Notes under the pieces: generated by a model
The model's input: only the letters and a program-made list of their open reading frames with translations
Database searches by the model: none
What the model was told of the DNA's origin: nothing
NCBI GenBank assembly: GCA_022592435.1
Contig: JABYQS010000033.1
Span: 186,001-250,000, forward strand
Source: Cerioporus squamosus
Taxonomy: Eukaryota; Basidiomycota; Agaricomycetes; Polyporales; Polyporaceae
Direction of reading: 5' to 3'
DNA: 64,000 nt
Shown: positions 1 through 11,465 of the stretch, piece by piece
How positions within the stretch are numbered: the first letter of the stretch is position 1
How the letters are laid out: the number at the start of each line of letters is the position of its first letter
Program-made: the position numbers and the translations under genes

Positions 1-785
1 ATGGGTGAGTTCGTACATCGCAGAGCTCGTCCATTGAGACACTGAGAGAGTCTTGGCTGCTCTGCATAGTTTGGATCAACGAATGGGGGGTCGTCGGCGG
101 AGACTTCGTAAGTGCAGTTTGTATGCTGTCGATCCAGATATTAACGGCTATCACCTGCGCAGCCTTTGGGCGGTACGAAGGTCAGCCTATGATTTGCGCA
201 CACATTGTTTTGCGTGACCAATCGCTGATGTGCCATTTCTGCAGCACTCTGGAATGGGAGTCGAGAACTCGAAGCATGGTCTGGCGTCGTGGACTTATGT
301 CCAGTCGTTCGTCTGCAACAACAAGTTTTGAGCGAATACGATCAACACGTGTGCTTGTGTGTATGCTGTTGATCTATGTATTGATTTACTCGCCAGCAGT
401 GCGTTTTATGCTCTCCGTCTTTCGGTGTGTATGGTGGTGGCCGGTCATCCCTGGACCCTGAGGTTGGTGGCGCACAGACTTGTATCTCGATCACTCTCGA
501 TAGGGCTAAGAATAGCAACGGAGTTGCCATTCCGGGAGCAATACGCTTCGGGAATATTCGGCCGTCTCCTCTGTTGCGCCGTGAAGGAGAGATGCCGAGG
601 TGGCCGGGGGAGCCCCACTGGCGGGCCGAGGGGCAGCAGGAGGATCATCTGTGCGTACTGACGACACTGGCTGGCTGACTACGGCCCTTCCCATGCTGCC
701 GTGCGCGTCGGCAGTCCACGCCGGTCATATACCCCACCACCCGCCTCTAGACCCACGTCTCCCCGCTCACGACCCTCTGCACGAT
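1..785. other. Left-edge region, no gene resolved
   Basis: No convincing complete gene. A hydrophobic stretch can be read on the plus strand at about 47-112, ending at a GTAAGT-like donor, so the 3' part of a gene entering from the left is possible. It cannot be joined to a recognisable downstream exon. An imperfect 25-nt repeat occurs at about 120-144 and 360-384. The last 200 bases probably hold the promoter and leader of the MFS gene. Confidence 0.3.
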
Positions 786-3133
786 ATGAACGACACGGAC
801 CGTCCAACATCTTCCGACGTTCTCCCATCAGCGACCCCCACCGTGCACGACGAGCCAGGGATCTCTAGCCCAGTCGACATCTCCGGGACGGAGCCCGGCA
901 GCGATGTTGACAAGTCTCGGAACGAAAAGGCCGTCAAGGCCACCCAGGACGACCGCGAGTCGTCGCCCTCGACCGACGACGGAGTGCTTGTAGTAGACTG
1001 GGAAGGGCCGGACGATCCTCAGAACCCAAAGAAGTACGTGATTCCGTTCTTATCCCTGATCCCAGCAGAAGCTCATCATTTGTGGGCGCAACCGCTCATG
1101 TTCTCGTCCCGTCGTACAGCTGGAGTTTGAGGAAGAAATGGGCTGCTACGCTCATTGTGTCCGCCTTCACCTTCATCAGCCCCGTCTCGTCCTCCATGAT
1201 GGCTCCTGCAAGTGAGCAGATCGCACGCGAGTTTGGAATTACCAGCAGTAGTGTCATTGCGCTGCTAACATCCGTCTTTGTCGCCGCATATGGTGAGTTC
1301 AATTCATGACATCATCATGCGAGGTGTAAACACTCTAATGCTTCCATATCCAGCCTTCGGGCCGCTGCTTCTGGGACCTATGAGCGAACTGTTCGGTCGC
1401 TCTAGGGTGTTGCAGTTAGCGAACATGTGGTACTTAGGTGTGTCTTACTGCACAGTGCGTATATGCTATGAATTGACACGGTCCACTCCTTAGCGTGGAA
1501 TCTTGGTTGCGGTTTCGCTCAAAACGAGGGCCAACTCATTGCCTTCAGATTTCTAGCTGGTCTCGGTGGAAGTGCGCCACTATCGGTAAGTGACACCGTT
1601 GCGTCTGTCGGCGTGTGACTTAGAAGCTGCGTCAGAAATGATGTACTGACGGGAGCATTAGATAGGTGGTGGCGTGTTGGGTGACTTGTTCAGGCCAACA
1701 GAGAGAGGACAAGCCATCGCTATATACTCACTAGCACCCCTTCTCGGACCAGTCATTGGTCCAACGTGTGGTGCGTGGATCGCCGAAAAGTCCACCTGGC
1801 GCTGGGTGGTATGTCTTCCTCTCCTTCCTCTGATTCTTTCTAGCTGACGCGCTTGTTGCCAGTTTTGGTCCACCACTATTGTCGATGCATTTATCCAGTG
1901 CTTAGGTGTTATCTTCCTCAAAGAGAGTACGTGCTCACTCTGTGCGCTGCTACTCGGCCTTGGTATTGATTCTCCTTGTTTGCAGCATTCGCGCCCATTC
2001 TGTTGGAGCGTAAAGCCGCTCGGATTCGCAGTGGCATGGACCCCGAAAAGGGCCAATACCGTGAAGTTCGTACCGTGTTCGACGGCGCGGACAGACAGTC
2101 AGTATCACCATCGCATCCTCCGTTCAGCAGCGAACTCACCTATTCTCGCTTGCAGTTGGCAGACCATCGTTTCGAAAGCCCTTGTTCGTCCATTCGCACT
2201 ATTCGTGCGAGAACCCATCGTCCAGCTTCTTGGCGTGTACATGGCGTTCATCTACGGCACTCTGTATCGTAAGTGGACCGTTCTCGGCAGCACACGATGT
2301 GGTAGCTGATCGATCCGTACTCAGTGTTCTTGACCACGATCCCCGCCATCTTCCAAGGCGTATACAAACAGCCAGTCGGCATCGCCGGTCTGCACTACTT
2401 CGCACTCGGAGTCGGTCTTACTGGCGCATCGCAAATCAACGCCCGCATGCTCGACAGGATTTACAAGTACTTCTCTGACAAGAACGGAGGCGTAGGAAAG
2501 CCTGAGTTCCGACTACGTGAGTACCTACGGTTCCGCCCTCGCTGTCACCGCACCCCACTGACATGACGGTGTTCTATAGCGTCTATGGTACCTGGAGCAG
2601 TATTCCTCCCCATTGGTTTGTTCATCACCGGCTGGACAGCCCGCGCGGACGTCCACTGGATAGCACCGGACATCGGCATCGCACTCGTCGGTGCAGGTAC
2701 CATCCTGAACTTCCAGTCGATACAGACGTACGTCATCGATGCGTTCACCCTGCACGCTGCTTCTGGTACGTGACCTTTCCTGCCCCCTTCGATCGGGTGT
2801 ACTGACAGAAATTGCCATAGCTCTCGCCGCAGTGACGTTCCTGCGCTCTCTGGCTGGGTTTGGCTTCCCGCTGTTTGCGCCTGCCATGTACAACGCCCTT
2901 GGATACGGCAAGGGCGACACGATCCTTGCCTGCTTCGCTATCGCTGTTGGAATCCCTTCGTACGTGTTCCCCCGCTTCTGACTTGTTTCGTGGTGTGGGA
3001 TGCTCACTTGTTTCTTGCGAACAGGCCATTCCTGCTCTGGAAGTACGGCGAGCGCATACGGAACGCCAGCAGATATGCACGCCGCTCGGCTGCATCACAT
3101 CAGCCCCAACAGCCTCCAGCGAAGGCGCAGTGA
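786..3133 (+). CDS. MFS drug/polyamine-type transporter (DHA1-like)
   Basis: A proton-coupled membrane exporter of the 12-helix major facilitator superfamily, resembling fungal polyamine/fluconazole-resistance (Tpo/Flr1-type) carriers. The product is about 550 residues over roughly twelve exons. A hydrophilic N-terminus of about 84 residues ends in the family motif DPQNPKNWS, whose final Asn codon is made by splicing across the first intron. Helix 2-3 carries GPLLLGPMSELFGR, the MFS motif A region. The next helices carry FRFLAGLGGSAPLSIGGG and, later, LLGPVIGPTCGAWIAE, typical motif C of antiporters. A charged central loop of about 60 residues precedes the second six-helix half. The start at 786 is the first ATG giving the acidic N-terminus, and all exons join without a frame break. 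The substrate cannot be told from sequence; plasma-membrane location is inferred from family. Confidence 0.88.
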
Positions 3134-3455
3134 AAGGCTTGCCTACCTGAGCACTATTTATCGGACACCTTTCCCATCTCCCCCACGATCCATTCATGCC
3201 TCAGTACCTCCCTCCATGAGCATCCTCCTCGTCACGCTTTCGCATATATCATCCCACATGCTATCGTCTAGCTCCACCATCGCATACACTAGTCAGACAT
3301 ATTGTACGCGCACCCTCATAATCTGCATCATAGAATCTCGCTGTGTAGTATTGCATGTTCATGATACCTCAACACAATGACACAGTTCAGTCATCACTTG
3401 GCCAAAGGGGGCTTGGCTGCAAGTCGTCACGATACTTCTCTCTCATCAGGCGGGC

Positions 3456-6386
3456 CTACGACCGTGTGCTGTTCCCACTGGGATCAAGCAGCCCCAGAAA
3501 CCCGTACGACCAGAGCTGGATCGCGTCCGACTCCGTGCCGGACGGGGAGAGGCTCGCGAGATCCGCCACACTGAAGGTGTTCGTCGTATTGTCGAAAGTG
3601 TAAGACCACACCTCCGAGTAGATCTCTGCATCACCGGACAACAAATGCCAAATGACGGACCAGGCTCGTGAGTACGCGGAGGAGTGCTCGCTCGAGAGGT
3701 GGAGAAAACATGCTGACCGCTCTTTGCGCCCTGGATGGACGTCCACAGCCGCGTTTGCGCGTCGCGCAGGGACTGCACGAAGGCGGCGTTGGAGCACCAC
3801 GCAGGCGCGGGCGAGGGCGCCGGGTTCGTGTCCGCGCTGGTCGTGTTGTCCTGCGCGCAGAACCCGAGCTGGCGCGCGAGGCCGCTTGCCATGAGGCCTT
3901 GCTGGAACGACCTGGGTGCTCTTGTCAGCCGGATGGTGGCGCCTCACAAAGGGAGGTGGGAGGGAAGAGATCATGAAGACCTCACCAGATGACGGTGCCG
4001 TGGTACGCCGCGCGGTCCAGCACGTCGATGGTCGTCGTATTCGAGTCGTACGCGGAGTTCGCGACCACCATGCCAACGTCCGTGAGGAGACCTGCACAAC
4101 GCAATAGATACGTCAGGCTCCTGGCACATACCGACACGATTCAGGTGTGCTCTCCCTACTCACCACGAGGATACGGCCGCAGAGCATCCACGACGTGTTG
4201 CAGAAACTCCCGCGAGACATTCGCACCGTACACCAGGTTGAAGCTCACGTCCGAGTTGAGCACCTCCACAGGCGTCCCGTCCTCCCTCAGCGACAGCGCA
4301 TAGAACGACACGTTCCCGTTCCCCGTGCCCTGGTCCGACGGCACCCCACTCAGATTCGCCGCCTGCACAAAGTTCTGCAGCCGCGCCTCCGCCTCCGCCC
4401 CGTCCACAGTGACCTCAAACAGCGCGGGGGCCCGCTCCTCCCACACGCGCGCGACGCCGTCGATCTGCGACGCGTTCAGCTGCGTGAAGCCGAGCACCCC
4501 CGCCTCGACGAGCGCCTGCGTCGCCCGCAGGGACGCGGGGACGAGCGCGGTGTTCACGTCGAACGGATAGAGGCCGTACCCGAGCCCCTCGTTGCTGTCG
4601 CGCCAGTTCCCCACCGGCTGCCCCGGGCGGAGGCCGATGAGGTTGGAGGTGGTGGGGGAGTGCGCGAAGGGCGCTGCGCGCTCGAGGTTGTAGAAAACCG
4701 TCCTGCGAGCCGGGGGGTCAGTCGGGGCGGCACTTGAGATGCGGCGTATGGTGGGACCACAGACCTGTTGAGAATTTCGGCGTAGGTGCCGTTTTGTAGC
4801 GTGGCGTTTTGCGCGAGGAACTGCTCGGCCCGGCCTCGGCCTTGCGGAAGGTCGAGGAAGTAGTGGCTCATTGCGGGCAGGAGGAGGAGGTCTGTATCGA
4901 TCATCTGAAGGGTAAGGGGGATAGGGGGTGGAGGTCAGACGAGCAGCACCAGCCTGGAAGGACGCTGCCCGGGACGAACTTTGTAGTCGTAGTATGGTTC
5001 GTTGCCCAGCTCAGGATGGCCGTTTGCCATATTGACCTGTACGATGCTGAGTACTAAGAGTGCACGCCGGATGGCTGTCACATACGAATGACGCATAGTC
5101 CCCTAATTATGCGTTCAGCAAAGAAGACTCACTCGATACGTTCGCACTCACCAATGGTCTCTTCGTGGCATAGGGCTCCAGTCGAGTTCGCCCGCTGGAT
5201 GACTGCACCGAGCGCGGACTCGATAGCCTCGGACGTGAGCGTGGGCATCAGCAAGCGGAGCGCAATGAGCGAGTCCCGTCCAAAGTACTGCATGCATCGA
5301 CGTCAGTAACGTGCACCGACAGCTCGCGCAGCCTGGCCAGAGCATAGTCGCCACGCACAGTCAAAAAGCGCCATCCACCAGCGACGAACTTGTCCTTGTA
5401 GGTCAGGAACGACACCTGCATGCCACGGCCGCAAACGTCAGAACTCCGAGACATCGCGCATACATACGAGGAAGAGAATACGAGCCTGCTGTGCGGCCGC
5501 GACGTCCCCACTCGCGAGCCCCTGCAGCGCCGTCTGCAGCCCCTGCGTCCCGTTCGTGCTCTCAGGCAAGAACAGCTCCTCGGTCCCAAGCCCGGGAAAG
5601 CTCGTCTCGTTCGTCACCACCTTCACCGTGACGGTCCCGCTCTGCTCTCCGAGCGGCACGATGATGTCCACCGTCGGCGGCGTCCACGTCCCGTTGTCCC
5701 CCGGGGTGACCGACAGCCGCGCAGAGCTGTCCGCGGGGACAGACAGGTAGAAGTCCGCGCCGTTGTAGTAGTAGTCCCCGGACGCGGGCGAGGGCGAGGT
5801 CGCGGTCGCGTTGATCCACCGCCTGTGCAGGCGCACAGACGTCTCGTTGTGCTCCGCGAGCGTGTAGTTGAAGATGTCGTGCATCACCCCGCCGCCCTCG
5901 ACGTAGTCTGCGCAGAGAGTGAAAGTATACGAGAGTCAGGCCGTGCACCGAGATGCGTGGGTGAGCCTGCAACGTACCCCGCATGGCGCGCACGGCACCG
6001 ATGATGGTGACCCCGAGCGTCGCGTTCGCGTCGAACGCGAGGTCCGCCTGCACGCCGACATTGAAGTAGTCCGCCGTCGCGCTCCTGAGCGAGCCCTCCA
6101 CCAGGCTCACGCCCAGCGTTGCGTTCCCGCTCCCGCTCGTATTCGCAGGGAGGAAGTACGTGAGCGCGCCCGAGTTCCCCGCGGGGAGCGCGACGACGAG
6201 CCGCCGGGGCACGCTCGTGCTGTTCGCGCTCGTCAGGAGCAGCTGCGCGCTCGTGAGGTTGTCCCGGAGGAAGTGGTTGTCGTTGCCGCCCGAGGGGACC
6301 GTGAAGGAGAGGCTTGGTGCGGTGGTGTTCACGATCTGGGCTGCCACTGTGCTGGCCAGCACCGAGAGTTGGAAGAGCTTTGCCAT
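3456..6386 (-). CDS. Secreted six-hairpin glycosidase, debranching-enzyme-like
   Basis: A predicted extracellular glycoside hydrolase of the six-hairpin (alpha/alpha)6 superfamily, about 760 residues in roughly eleven exons. The first 20 residues form a signal peptide ending near VAAQ. The N-terminal 280 residues are a beta-rich region with many N-glycosylation sequons. The barrel begins at a GGWRFLTYFGRDS segment formed across an intron; FGRD is characteristic of amylo-1,6-glucosidase/glycogen-debranching catalytic domains. Further barrel motifs are GNEPYYDY, DTDLLLLPAMSHY and NWRDSNEGLGYGLYPFDVN, and acidic residues in these are the likely catalytic and sugar-binding groups. The C-terminus ends in a short linker after a WSYGFLGLLD motif. 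A TATA-like element lies about 100 bp upstream. Extracellular action and substrate (an alpha-glucan or other polysaccharide) are inferred; exact GH family assignment needs a profile search. Confidence 0.75.
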
Positions 6387-6484
6387 GATATAATGACTTG
6401 AAGTTGAGCGCATATTGGGCTTGATGTCGGGGCGGGGGACAGCAGCTTGGTGTGTCGTCCGGTGTCCATGAGGGCGGTCCGCTG

Positions 6485-6491
6485 AAATATA
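6485..6491 (-). promoter_or_regulatory. TATA-like element of the secreted glycosidase gene
   Basis: The minus strand reads TATATTT, 99 bp upstream of the ATG at 6386. Spacing fits a core promoter with a leader of about 70 nt. Position and composition only. Confidence 0.35.
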
Positions 6492-6894
6492 GTCCGGGAT
6501 TCGCCCCTAGCGTCATAGCCAAGGTCAGCTGGTCAACGCTACCCGACGTCAGAGCTCGTCAGCTGTCTTGAGGCCCACTGTTATAACATCGCTTGGCGCA
6601 AGCCCATGTCGCTAGTGCTGCGCAGGCTCTCGTGCACCAGTGGTTCACAATCGACAAGCAAGAGAAACTCTGCTACCACGCGCGCGAGGTGGACGCGCTG
6701 GATCGAGTCTGGACCCGTAGCTAGGTCGCTGGAACTGGGGTGAAGGACGCACTGCTCCTACTACGATGTGAATTACGACGGTTGATACCTTATCCAAGTG
6801 CCTTGCATGATGTATACCGATTCCTCATACTGGTTACAACCTGCCTTGAGCGTAGACATACACGAGAAGAAGCTATAAGATACACAACACCTGA
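6492..6894. other. Intergenic, no gene seen
   Basis: Lies between the start of the glycosidase gene (minus) and the 3' end of the Sde2 gene (minus). It holds the upstream promoter of the former and the 3' untranslated end of the latter. No ORF with coding character was found. Confidence 0.4.
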
Positions 6895-7828
6895 TCAAGC
6901 ACTCGCTACACCGACAGCGGCAGCAGCAGCAGCCGCGACAACGGGGGCGGTCGCCGGAGACTCCAAGACCGCCGCGGCCGACTCGAGCACCTTCTCCGCC
7001 GCCGCGGACACGGTGGAGGAGCCAGCACCTGAGCTGGAGGACGACTCTGCGGGGGGGCTGTGGTTCGTCTTCGCCTTCTTTTTCTTCTTCAGCATCGCTA
7101 GGGGACATAGCGTCAATACACGCTCCGGGCAGCGAGGTGGACAGCTTGCGGACTTACCGACTGACACAGCGCTCTTGACGTTGTCGACGATCTCTCGGCT
7201 CTGCTCGATGTACTCTGTGTCCTCCAGGCGGTGCTTCTTCCCTGCGGCTGCGTCCGAAGACGAGCCACCAGCGGCCATGCCGAGCTTCTTCTCCAGTGCC
7301 TCGAGCTTGGCCCTCTGCGCCTCCTGCTGGGCCTTCTTGCGCAGAGGCTCGCTCTCGATGTACTCCGCCAGCCTGTACCATATCCACCGGTCAGCAATGC
7401 GACAGAAATTGAGGTTGCGGGGGAACATACTTCTTCGCCTCCTTGATCGTGCTCAGCCTCCGACCACTCAAGTCCCTGCACGAGTCGTTGTTGCTTGTCT
7501 TCTGGCTGCTCATGCGACCGCCGGCCGCGCGCAGCTGGGAGCCGAAACCGCCCTTGCCACCGCGGAGCCGGGGCACGAGACGCAGCGAGACGAGGTTGTG
7601 CGCCCCTTCATTCTGTTCACCAAGGAGCGTAGCAACGGATGCGCTGGTGTCGGGTACTAGGCCTGAGGTAGGAGTGAGGACTAGGTCTGCGGCGGCAGAG
7701 TGGAGGGGAAGGGACGGATAGCGGTCGGCGAGGAGCTCATAGAGATCGGCGAAGGAGGTCTCTGAGGGGACAGCGAGGGCAAGGGTGGGGAAGGGAGCAA
7801 ACGTCGAGATCAGGACAGAGGTAGACAT
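6895..7828 (-). CDS. SDE2: Sde2 spliceosomal/genome-maintenance protein
   Basis: Sde2 is made as a ubiquitin-fold precursor. Deubiquitinating enzymes cut after the di-glycine, and the Lys-starting C-terminal part enters the spliceosome and promotes splicing of selected introns (known in fission yeast and human). Here the ubiquitin-like fold spans residues 1-91 and ends LRGG at 88-91, followed immediately by KGGFGS at 92-97, the diagnostic cleavage junction. The next segment, [11 protein letters not shown] and [13 protein letters not shown], is the conserved Sde2 N-terminal domain. It is followed by a Glu/Lys-rich coiled-coil-like region with repeated EYIE motifs and an Ala/Ser-rich tail. Three exons: introns lie just after IKEAKK and before a Lys-rich run. 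The ATG at 7828 is the first one giving an intact ubiquitin fold. A 306-residue plus-strand ORF over this gene is an antisense shadow. Confidence 0.85.
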
Positions 7829-8238
7829 GGTGCGCAGCGAGCGACAGCGGCTGTAGAGGGTACACTGGACAAACGCGGGTGGACGTCGTCGACGAGCCGG
7901 AGCACGCCAAACGCCGGCGCAGGCGACAAATACCGGCAAACAGCGGTGGCACGTGATGGCCTCCGGAAGGTATGTGGACACGAAGAGCTGAGGCCTGAGG
8001 CACAGAGTCCGCAGCATGCCTGATTCACAGCGCGATGCTGGAGCCCTGGCTACAGCCATCTGCGAGGGTGCGCTGCCCGACGAGGGCGCCTAAGTAGAGG
8101 CAATGGATGAGTGGCCGCATTTGGCAAGTCCCCGATCGAGGAGGACAGCGACGTCAACGGGTCACTCGCATCGCGCCCCGCATCCTCGATCGCGCTCTCA
8201 CCGCTGCTGCTCTCATCTTCCCACTGCAAGGCGCCGTC
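7829..8238. other. Bidirectional promoter region
   Basis: This separates the Sde2 gene (minus, ATG at 7828) from the DUF1295 gene (plus, ATG at 8293). No separate coding region was recognised. Confidence 0.4.
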
Positions 8239-8244
8239 TTATAA
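8239..8244 (+). promoter_or_regulatory. TATA-like element of the DUF1295 gene
   Basis: TTATAA sits 49 bp before the ATG at 8293 and is followed by a pyrimidine-rich leader. It could be the core promoter element with a very short leader. Confidence 0.35.
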
Positions 8245-8292
8245 CCCGACACACCCGTCAAGACACCCCCACGACCCTTCCCTCCTCCCGTC

Positions 8293-9634
8293 ATGGCACC
8301 CATACCTGCCTTTGTCTACAAGGGTATCCCACCCACTTCTCAATGGCCTGTCAAGTTCTGCCTCTACACCACTGCCGCTGCATGGATCCTCGGTGTCGTT
8401 ACTGGCAATGTATCACAGGTTGACAGGGTCTGGACATTCCTCCCCACCATATACACCGCGTATTATGCCTTGCTTCCCCTCTGGCCCACCACATCTCCTC
8501 TCCCGCTGTTCCCATACGTCCCGGAAAGTGTGAACCCGGAGATTGTACAGAAGTTCAGTCCTCGCGCGCTGTTGATGTTCGGTCTGACGGTGAGTCTGCT
8601 CGACTAGGTGTATATGCGTGTGACTGACCAGCTCGCAGTTCGTGTGGATGTGTCGGTACGTTGTCGCGTTCCCATGACCTGTTCTGCTCGCTCACGATCC
8701 ACAGTCTGTCATACAACACGTGGAGGCGCGGTTTGTTCAACTTGTGAGTCTGATCTGTGTAAGTACGCCCTTCTCTACGACCATGCTGAGACCGATGCAG
8801 GAAGGACGAAGACTACCGCTGGGAGATCCTCCGTCAGAAGCTGCCGTCGTGGCTCTTCCAGGTCGTGCATCTCGTCTTTATTGGTGCGTGCCTCCGTCCG
8901 TCTGCAATCCATTACCTCATCCCAATCGGACCACAGCATTCATCCAGAACGTCATCCTGTTCGTCTTGGCCGTACCTGCGCAGATCGCCGCGCTGCAGCA
9001 ACCTGCACGTCTGAGCACGTCAGACTATGTCCTTGCAGCTCTCGCTCTAGTCGACATCGCCGCAGAGTTCGTTGCGGACAACCAGCACTACTCGTTCCAG
9101 ACGTACAAGCGCACCGGTGTGCACGAGAAGAACGAGTGGCCAGGTGCCCGCATTCAATGGACCCCTGCCGACGCGAAGCGCGGCTTCGTGACGCGCGGAC
9201 TGTGGGCGTGGTCGCGCCACCCCAACTTCTTCTGTGAACAGAGCTTCTGGGTGAGTTTGCCGAGCTCCCATTTGTCGGCGGAGGCTCGGGTTGACCTTAT
9301 ATGCGCGCATACAGGTGCTCATGAACCTGTTCCCTCTGCTCGCGCCCGAGAGCCCTCGCCTCCCCAAGCTGCCGCTGCACAGTCTCACCCCGCTCTGGCC
9401 GCTGGTCCCCACGATCACCATCTGTTCGCTCTTCTTCTCGTCGACGCGGTTTACGGAAAGCATCTCCGCTGCGAAGTACCCCGCGTATGCCGCGTACCAG
9501 GACCGCGTGTCGATGTTCGTGCCGTTCCTCACGCCGTCTGGGGGCTGCTGCTCAAGTTGCGGGGCAAGAAGGAGCAGGTCGACCGGCTCGTGTATGGCCA
9601 GCTCGAGCTCGAGGAGGACAAGAAGACGCAGTGA
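8293..9634 (+). CDS. DUF1295 / steroid-reductase-like membrane protein (frame break near 3' end)
   Basis: A multi-pass membrane protein of the DUF1295 family, related to steroid 5-alpha-reductases and isoprenylcysteine methyltransferases. The yeast and human substrates of this branch are poorly defined. About 325 residues in five exons. Several hydrophobic helices come first. The conserved C-terminal core follows: ADNQHYSFQ, then KRGFVTRGLWAWSRHPNFFCEQ, whose RHPNF is the family signature thought to bind the nicotinamide cofactor, then SAAKYPAYAAYQDRVSMFVP. The frame breaks near 9535: the reading frame ending LTP must shift by one base to continue as VWGLLLKL. A missing G in the CCG/GTC context explains it exactly. 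Without the shift the protein runs into about 50 unrelated residues and stops at 9692. The rest of the gene is intact, so a sequence error or a very recent mutation are both possible. Confidence 0.75.
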
Positions 9635-9825
9635 TTATGTACGTCTTAGGTGCTGTTATGTGTCTCGGACTACTGAGCTCTTTGATGTCTAGCTACTGTT
9701 GTTTGTTTGTTGCTTTGCAGTGATATAGTGTACATAGGATATACGGTGTTGTGCGTCCTGTTGTCCCTCGACACCGGCTGTTGTTACGCACAGGAACCAT
9801 TAAACCGCGTGAACAGTCCGCGCAG

Positions 9826-11037
9826 TCAAGTTGATTATCCCGCCTGGCGCCCGAGACGAACTTGGTCGCTCAAGCGCTCGGTCATCGTGCACGCCGTCCG
9901 CGCGACGACCTACGCGATTTCCAACCCGCTGAACCGTGACCTCTTCCTCGAGCTCTCGCCCAGTCTCGAGGAATGCGCACGCGACGCGCGCAAGAACGGC
10001 TTCGCCTGGGTCGAACCCATTCCCGACGAGTACCTCGTCGGCGAGGTCCGCGAGATGGCTGAGGTGAACGGGGTACCTCCTGAGCGCACCGGAGGCTTCT
10101 GGTACGGCTCCCGAGGCGAGAGGACGGGAACCCGGGCCAGCACGCGGCCCCGGGCGAACGCGTCGTCTGCCACTTCCACGGAGGACGCGCACACGGTGAG
10201 TTCACGGTTGTCTGACTGCACCTCCGAGTACCTGTGTTGATCGCCGAGCCTACAGACAGGAAGCGGACATCCGGATTCACCTGTTGGCCGCGTGCAGGTC
10301 TTAGTTGCAGGCTACCTCGAGCACCTCGGCCCGAACCTACGCGTCTTCCTCCCCGAGTACAGGCTCGCGTCTGCGACGTCGGCGGAGCCAGCCAACCCCT
10401 TCCCATCCTCGCTGCTCGATGCCGTTGCGAGCTACCGTTAAGTACCTGGTCCAGGAGTGCGGATTCGAGCCGCGGCACATCATCGTCGACGGGGACTGCG
10501 CTGGAGGCGGGATCGCCTGGAACTTGGCCCGTTACCTCGCGCTAGCGAAGATACCCTCTCTGCCCGTTCCCGGAGGCGCTATGCTCCTGTGCCCGACCAT
10601 GGACTGGGCCAAGACTCACACAGGGCCCGACGCCGCTGTGACCCGCAACAACTCCTCGGACTACGTGCAAGCCGTGTTAGACACCGACTACACGGGACGA
10701 GCTCTCCTTGGCCGACTTCCGCACGACAAGCTGGAGACGAGCCTCTGGCTGTCCCCGGGCGCCGCCCACGCAGAGTGGAAGCCTGGCATGTTCGCCGGTC
10801 TCCAGAGGACGATTGTGGTGATTGTGGTGGCAGGCAGGCGGCGCAGAGTACACTCTGGACGGGATGCGTGTCGTCAAGGACAGACTCGCGGAGGACTTGG
10901 GGAATGACTTGTTCACTTACGTCGAGGTTCCGGATGCCGCGCATGACTTCTTCCTCATGATATGGCACGAGCCCGAGCGCACGCAGACCCTGCAGATGCT
11001 CAGCGAGTGGATCCAACAATTGGATTCGCGCGTTTGA
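9826..11037 (+). pseudogene. Decayed alpha/beta-hydrolase (esterase/lipase family)
   Basis: Remains of a hormone-sensitive-lipase-type alpha/beta hydrolase (abhydrolase_3). Recognisable blocks in order are an N-terminal cap region with FAWVEPIPDEY, an oxyanion-hole block HFHGGRAH, a strand FLPEYRLA, the nucleophile elbow VDGDCAGG, and a C-terminal block around AEYTLDG with the catalytic His in DAAHDFF. They are not in one frame. Shifts occur near 10115, near 10441 (with an in-frame TAA), and near 10835, where GGCA is duplicated in tandem. No intron of plausible length repairs any of them. The nucleophile Ser of GDSAGG is Cys here, and the third Gly of HGGG is Arg. The combination says the gene is dead. 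The true start is not identifiable. Confidence 0.7.
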
Positions 11038-11380
11038 TGTCAGTACGTTGTCCGCGGTTCTACTTGCCGTATATCCATAAGGCCACAGGGTTGTTCGTAG
11101 GGCTTGCGGACGATCGCGGTGCACCTGGCCTACAGGTACGAGTTGGCCTATCGAACTCGAGAATAGATATGGGCGCAAGACCTGATCTATCCTGTGTTGT
11201 CCGCATCGTCCTTGTGGCGTAGTGGGCACATCATCGGTGCGTGCATGTCAATGTCTAGAGAGCGTATGTGGCCGGAACGTGCCAGAATGCTTGTCTCTCC
11301 AGGCAGACGATTGGGCGGGCCCGCCTTTTGAAGGAGAAAAGGACCACCGTATTACTTAAAATGCGCACTTCATCCTAGAC
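11038..11380. other. Intergenic, nothing recognised
   Basis: Between the decayed hydrolase and the HVA1-like relic. No coding segment, repeat or RNA gene was seen. Confidence 0.35.
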
Positions 11381-11384
11381 CACA

Positions 11385-11465
11385 AGATCCTCTACAATCG
11401 TACTGAAGGAGTGGGCGACATCCTCCTCAGCAGACTCAATCAAATTTGAGGGCCTTTCGGTGGAT
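11385..11465 (-). pseudogene. Relic exon of an HVA1/DUF2945-like gene
   Basis: The minus strand reads SAEEDVAHSFSTIVEDL, matching GAEENVAHSSGVIQEV in exon 3 of the intact HVA1-like gene about 600 bp away. At the DNA level the core stretch (plus-strand 11409-11433 against 12015-12037) is nearly identical. No matching exons for the rest of the protein were found nearby, and a stop follows. It is best read as a decayed partial duplicate. Confidence 0.5.

Noticed and set aside
6740..7660. 306-codon plus-strand ORF
   Set aside because: Antisense to the Sde2 gene, low complexity, explained by the Ala/Ser-rich codons on the other strand.
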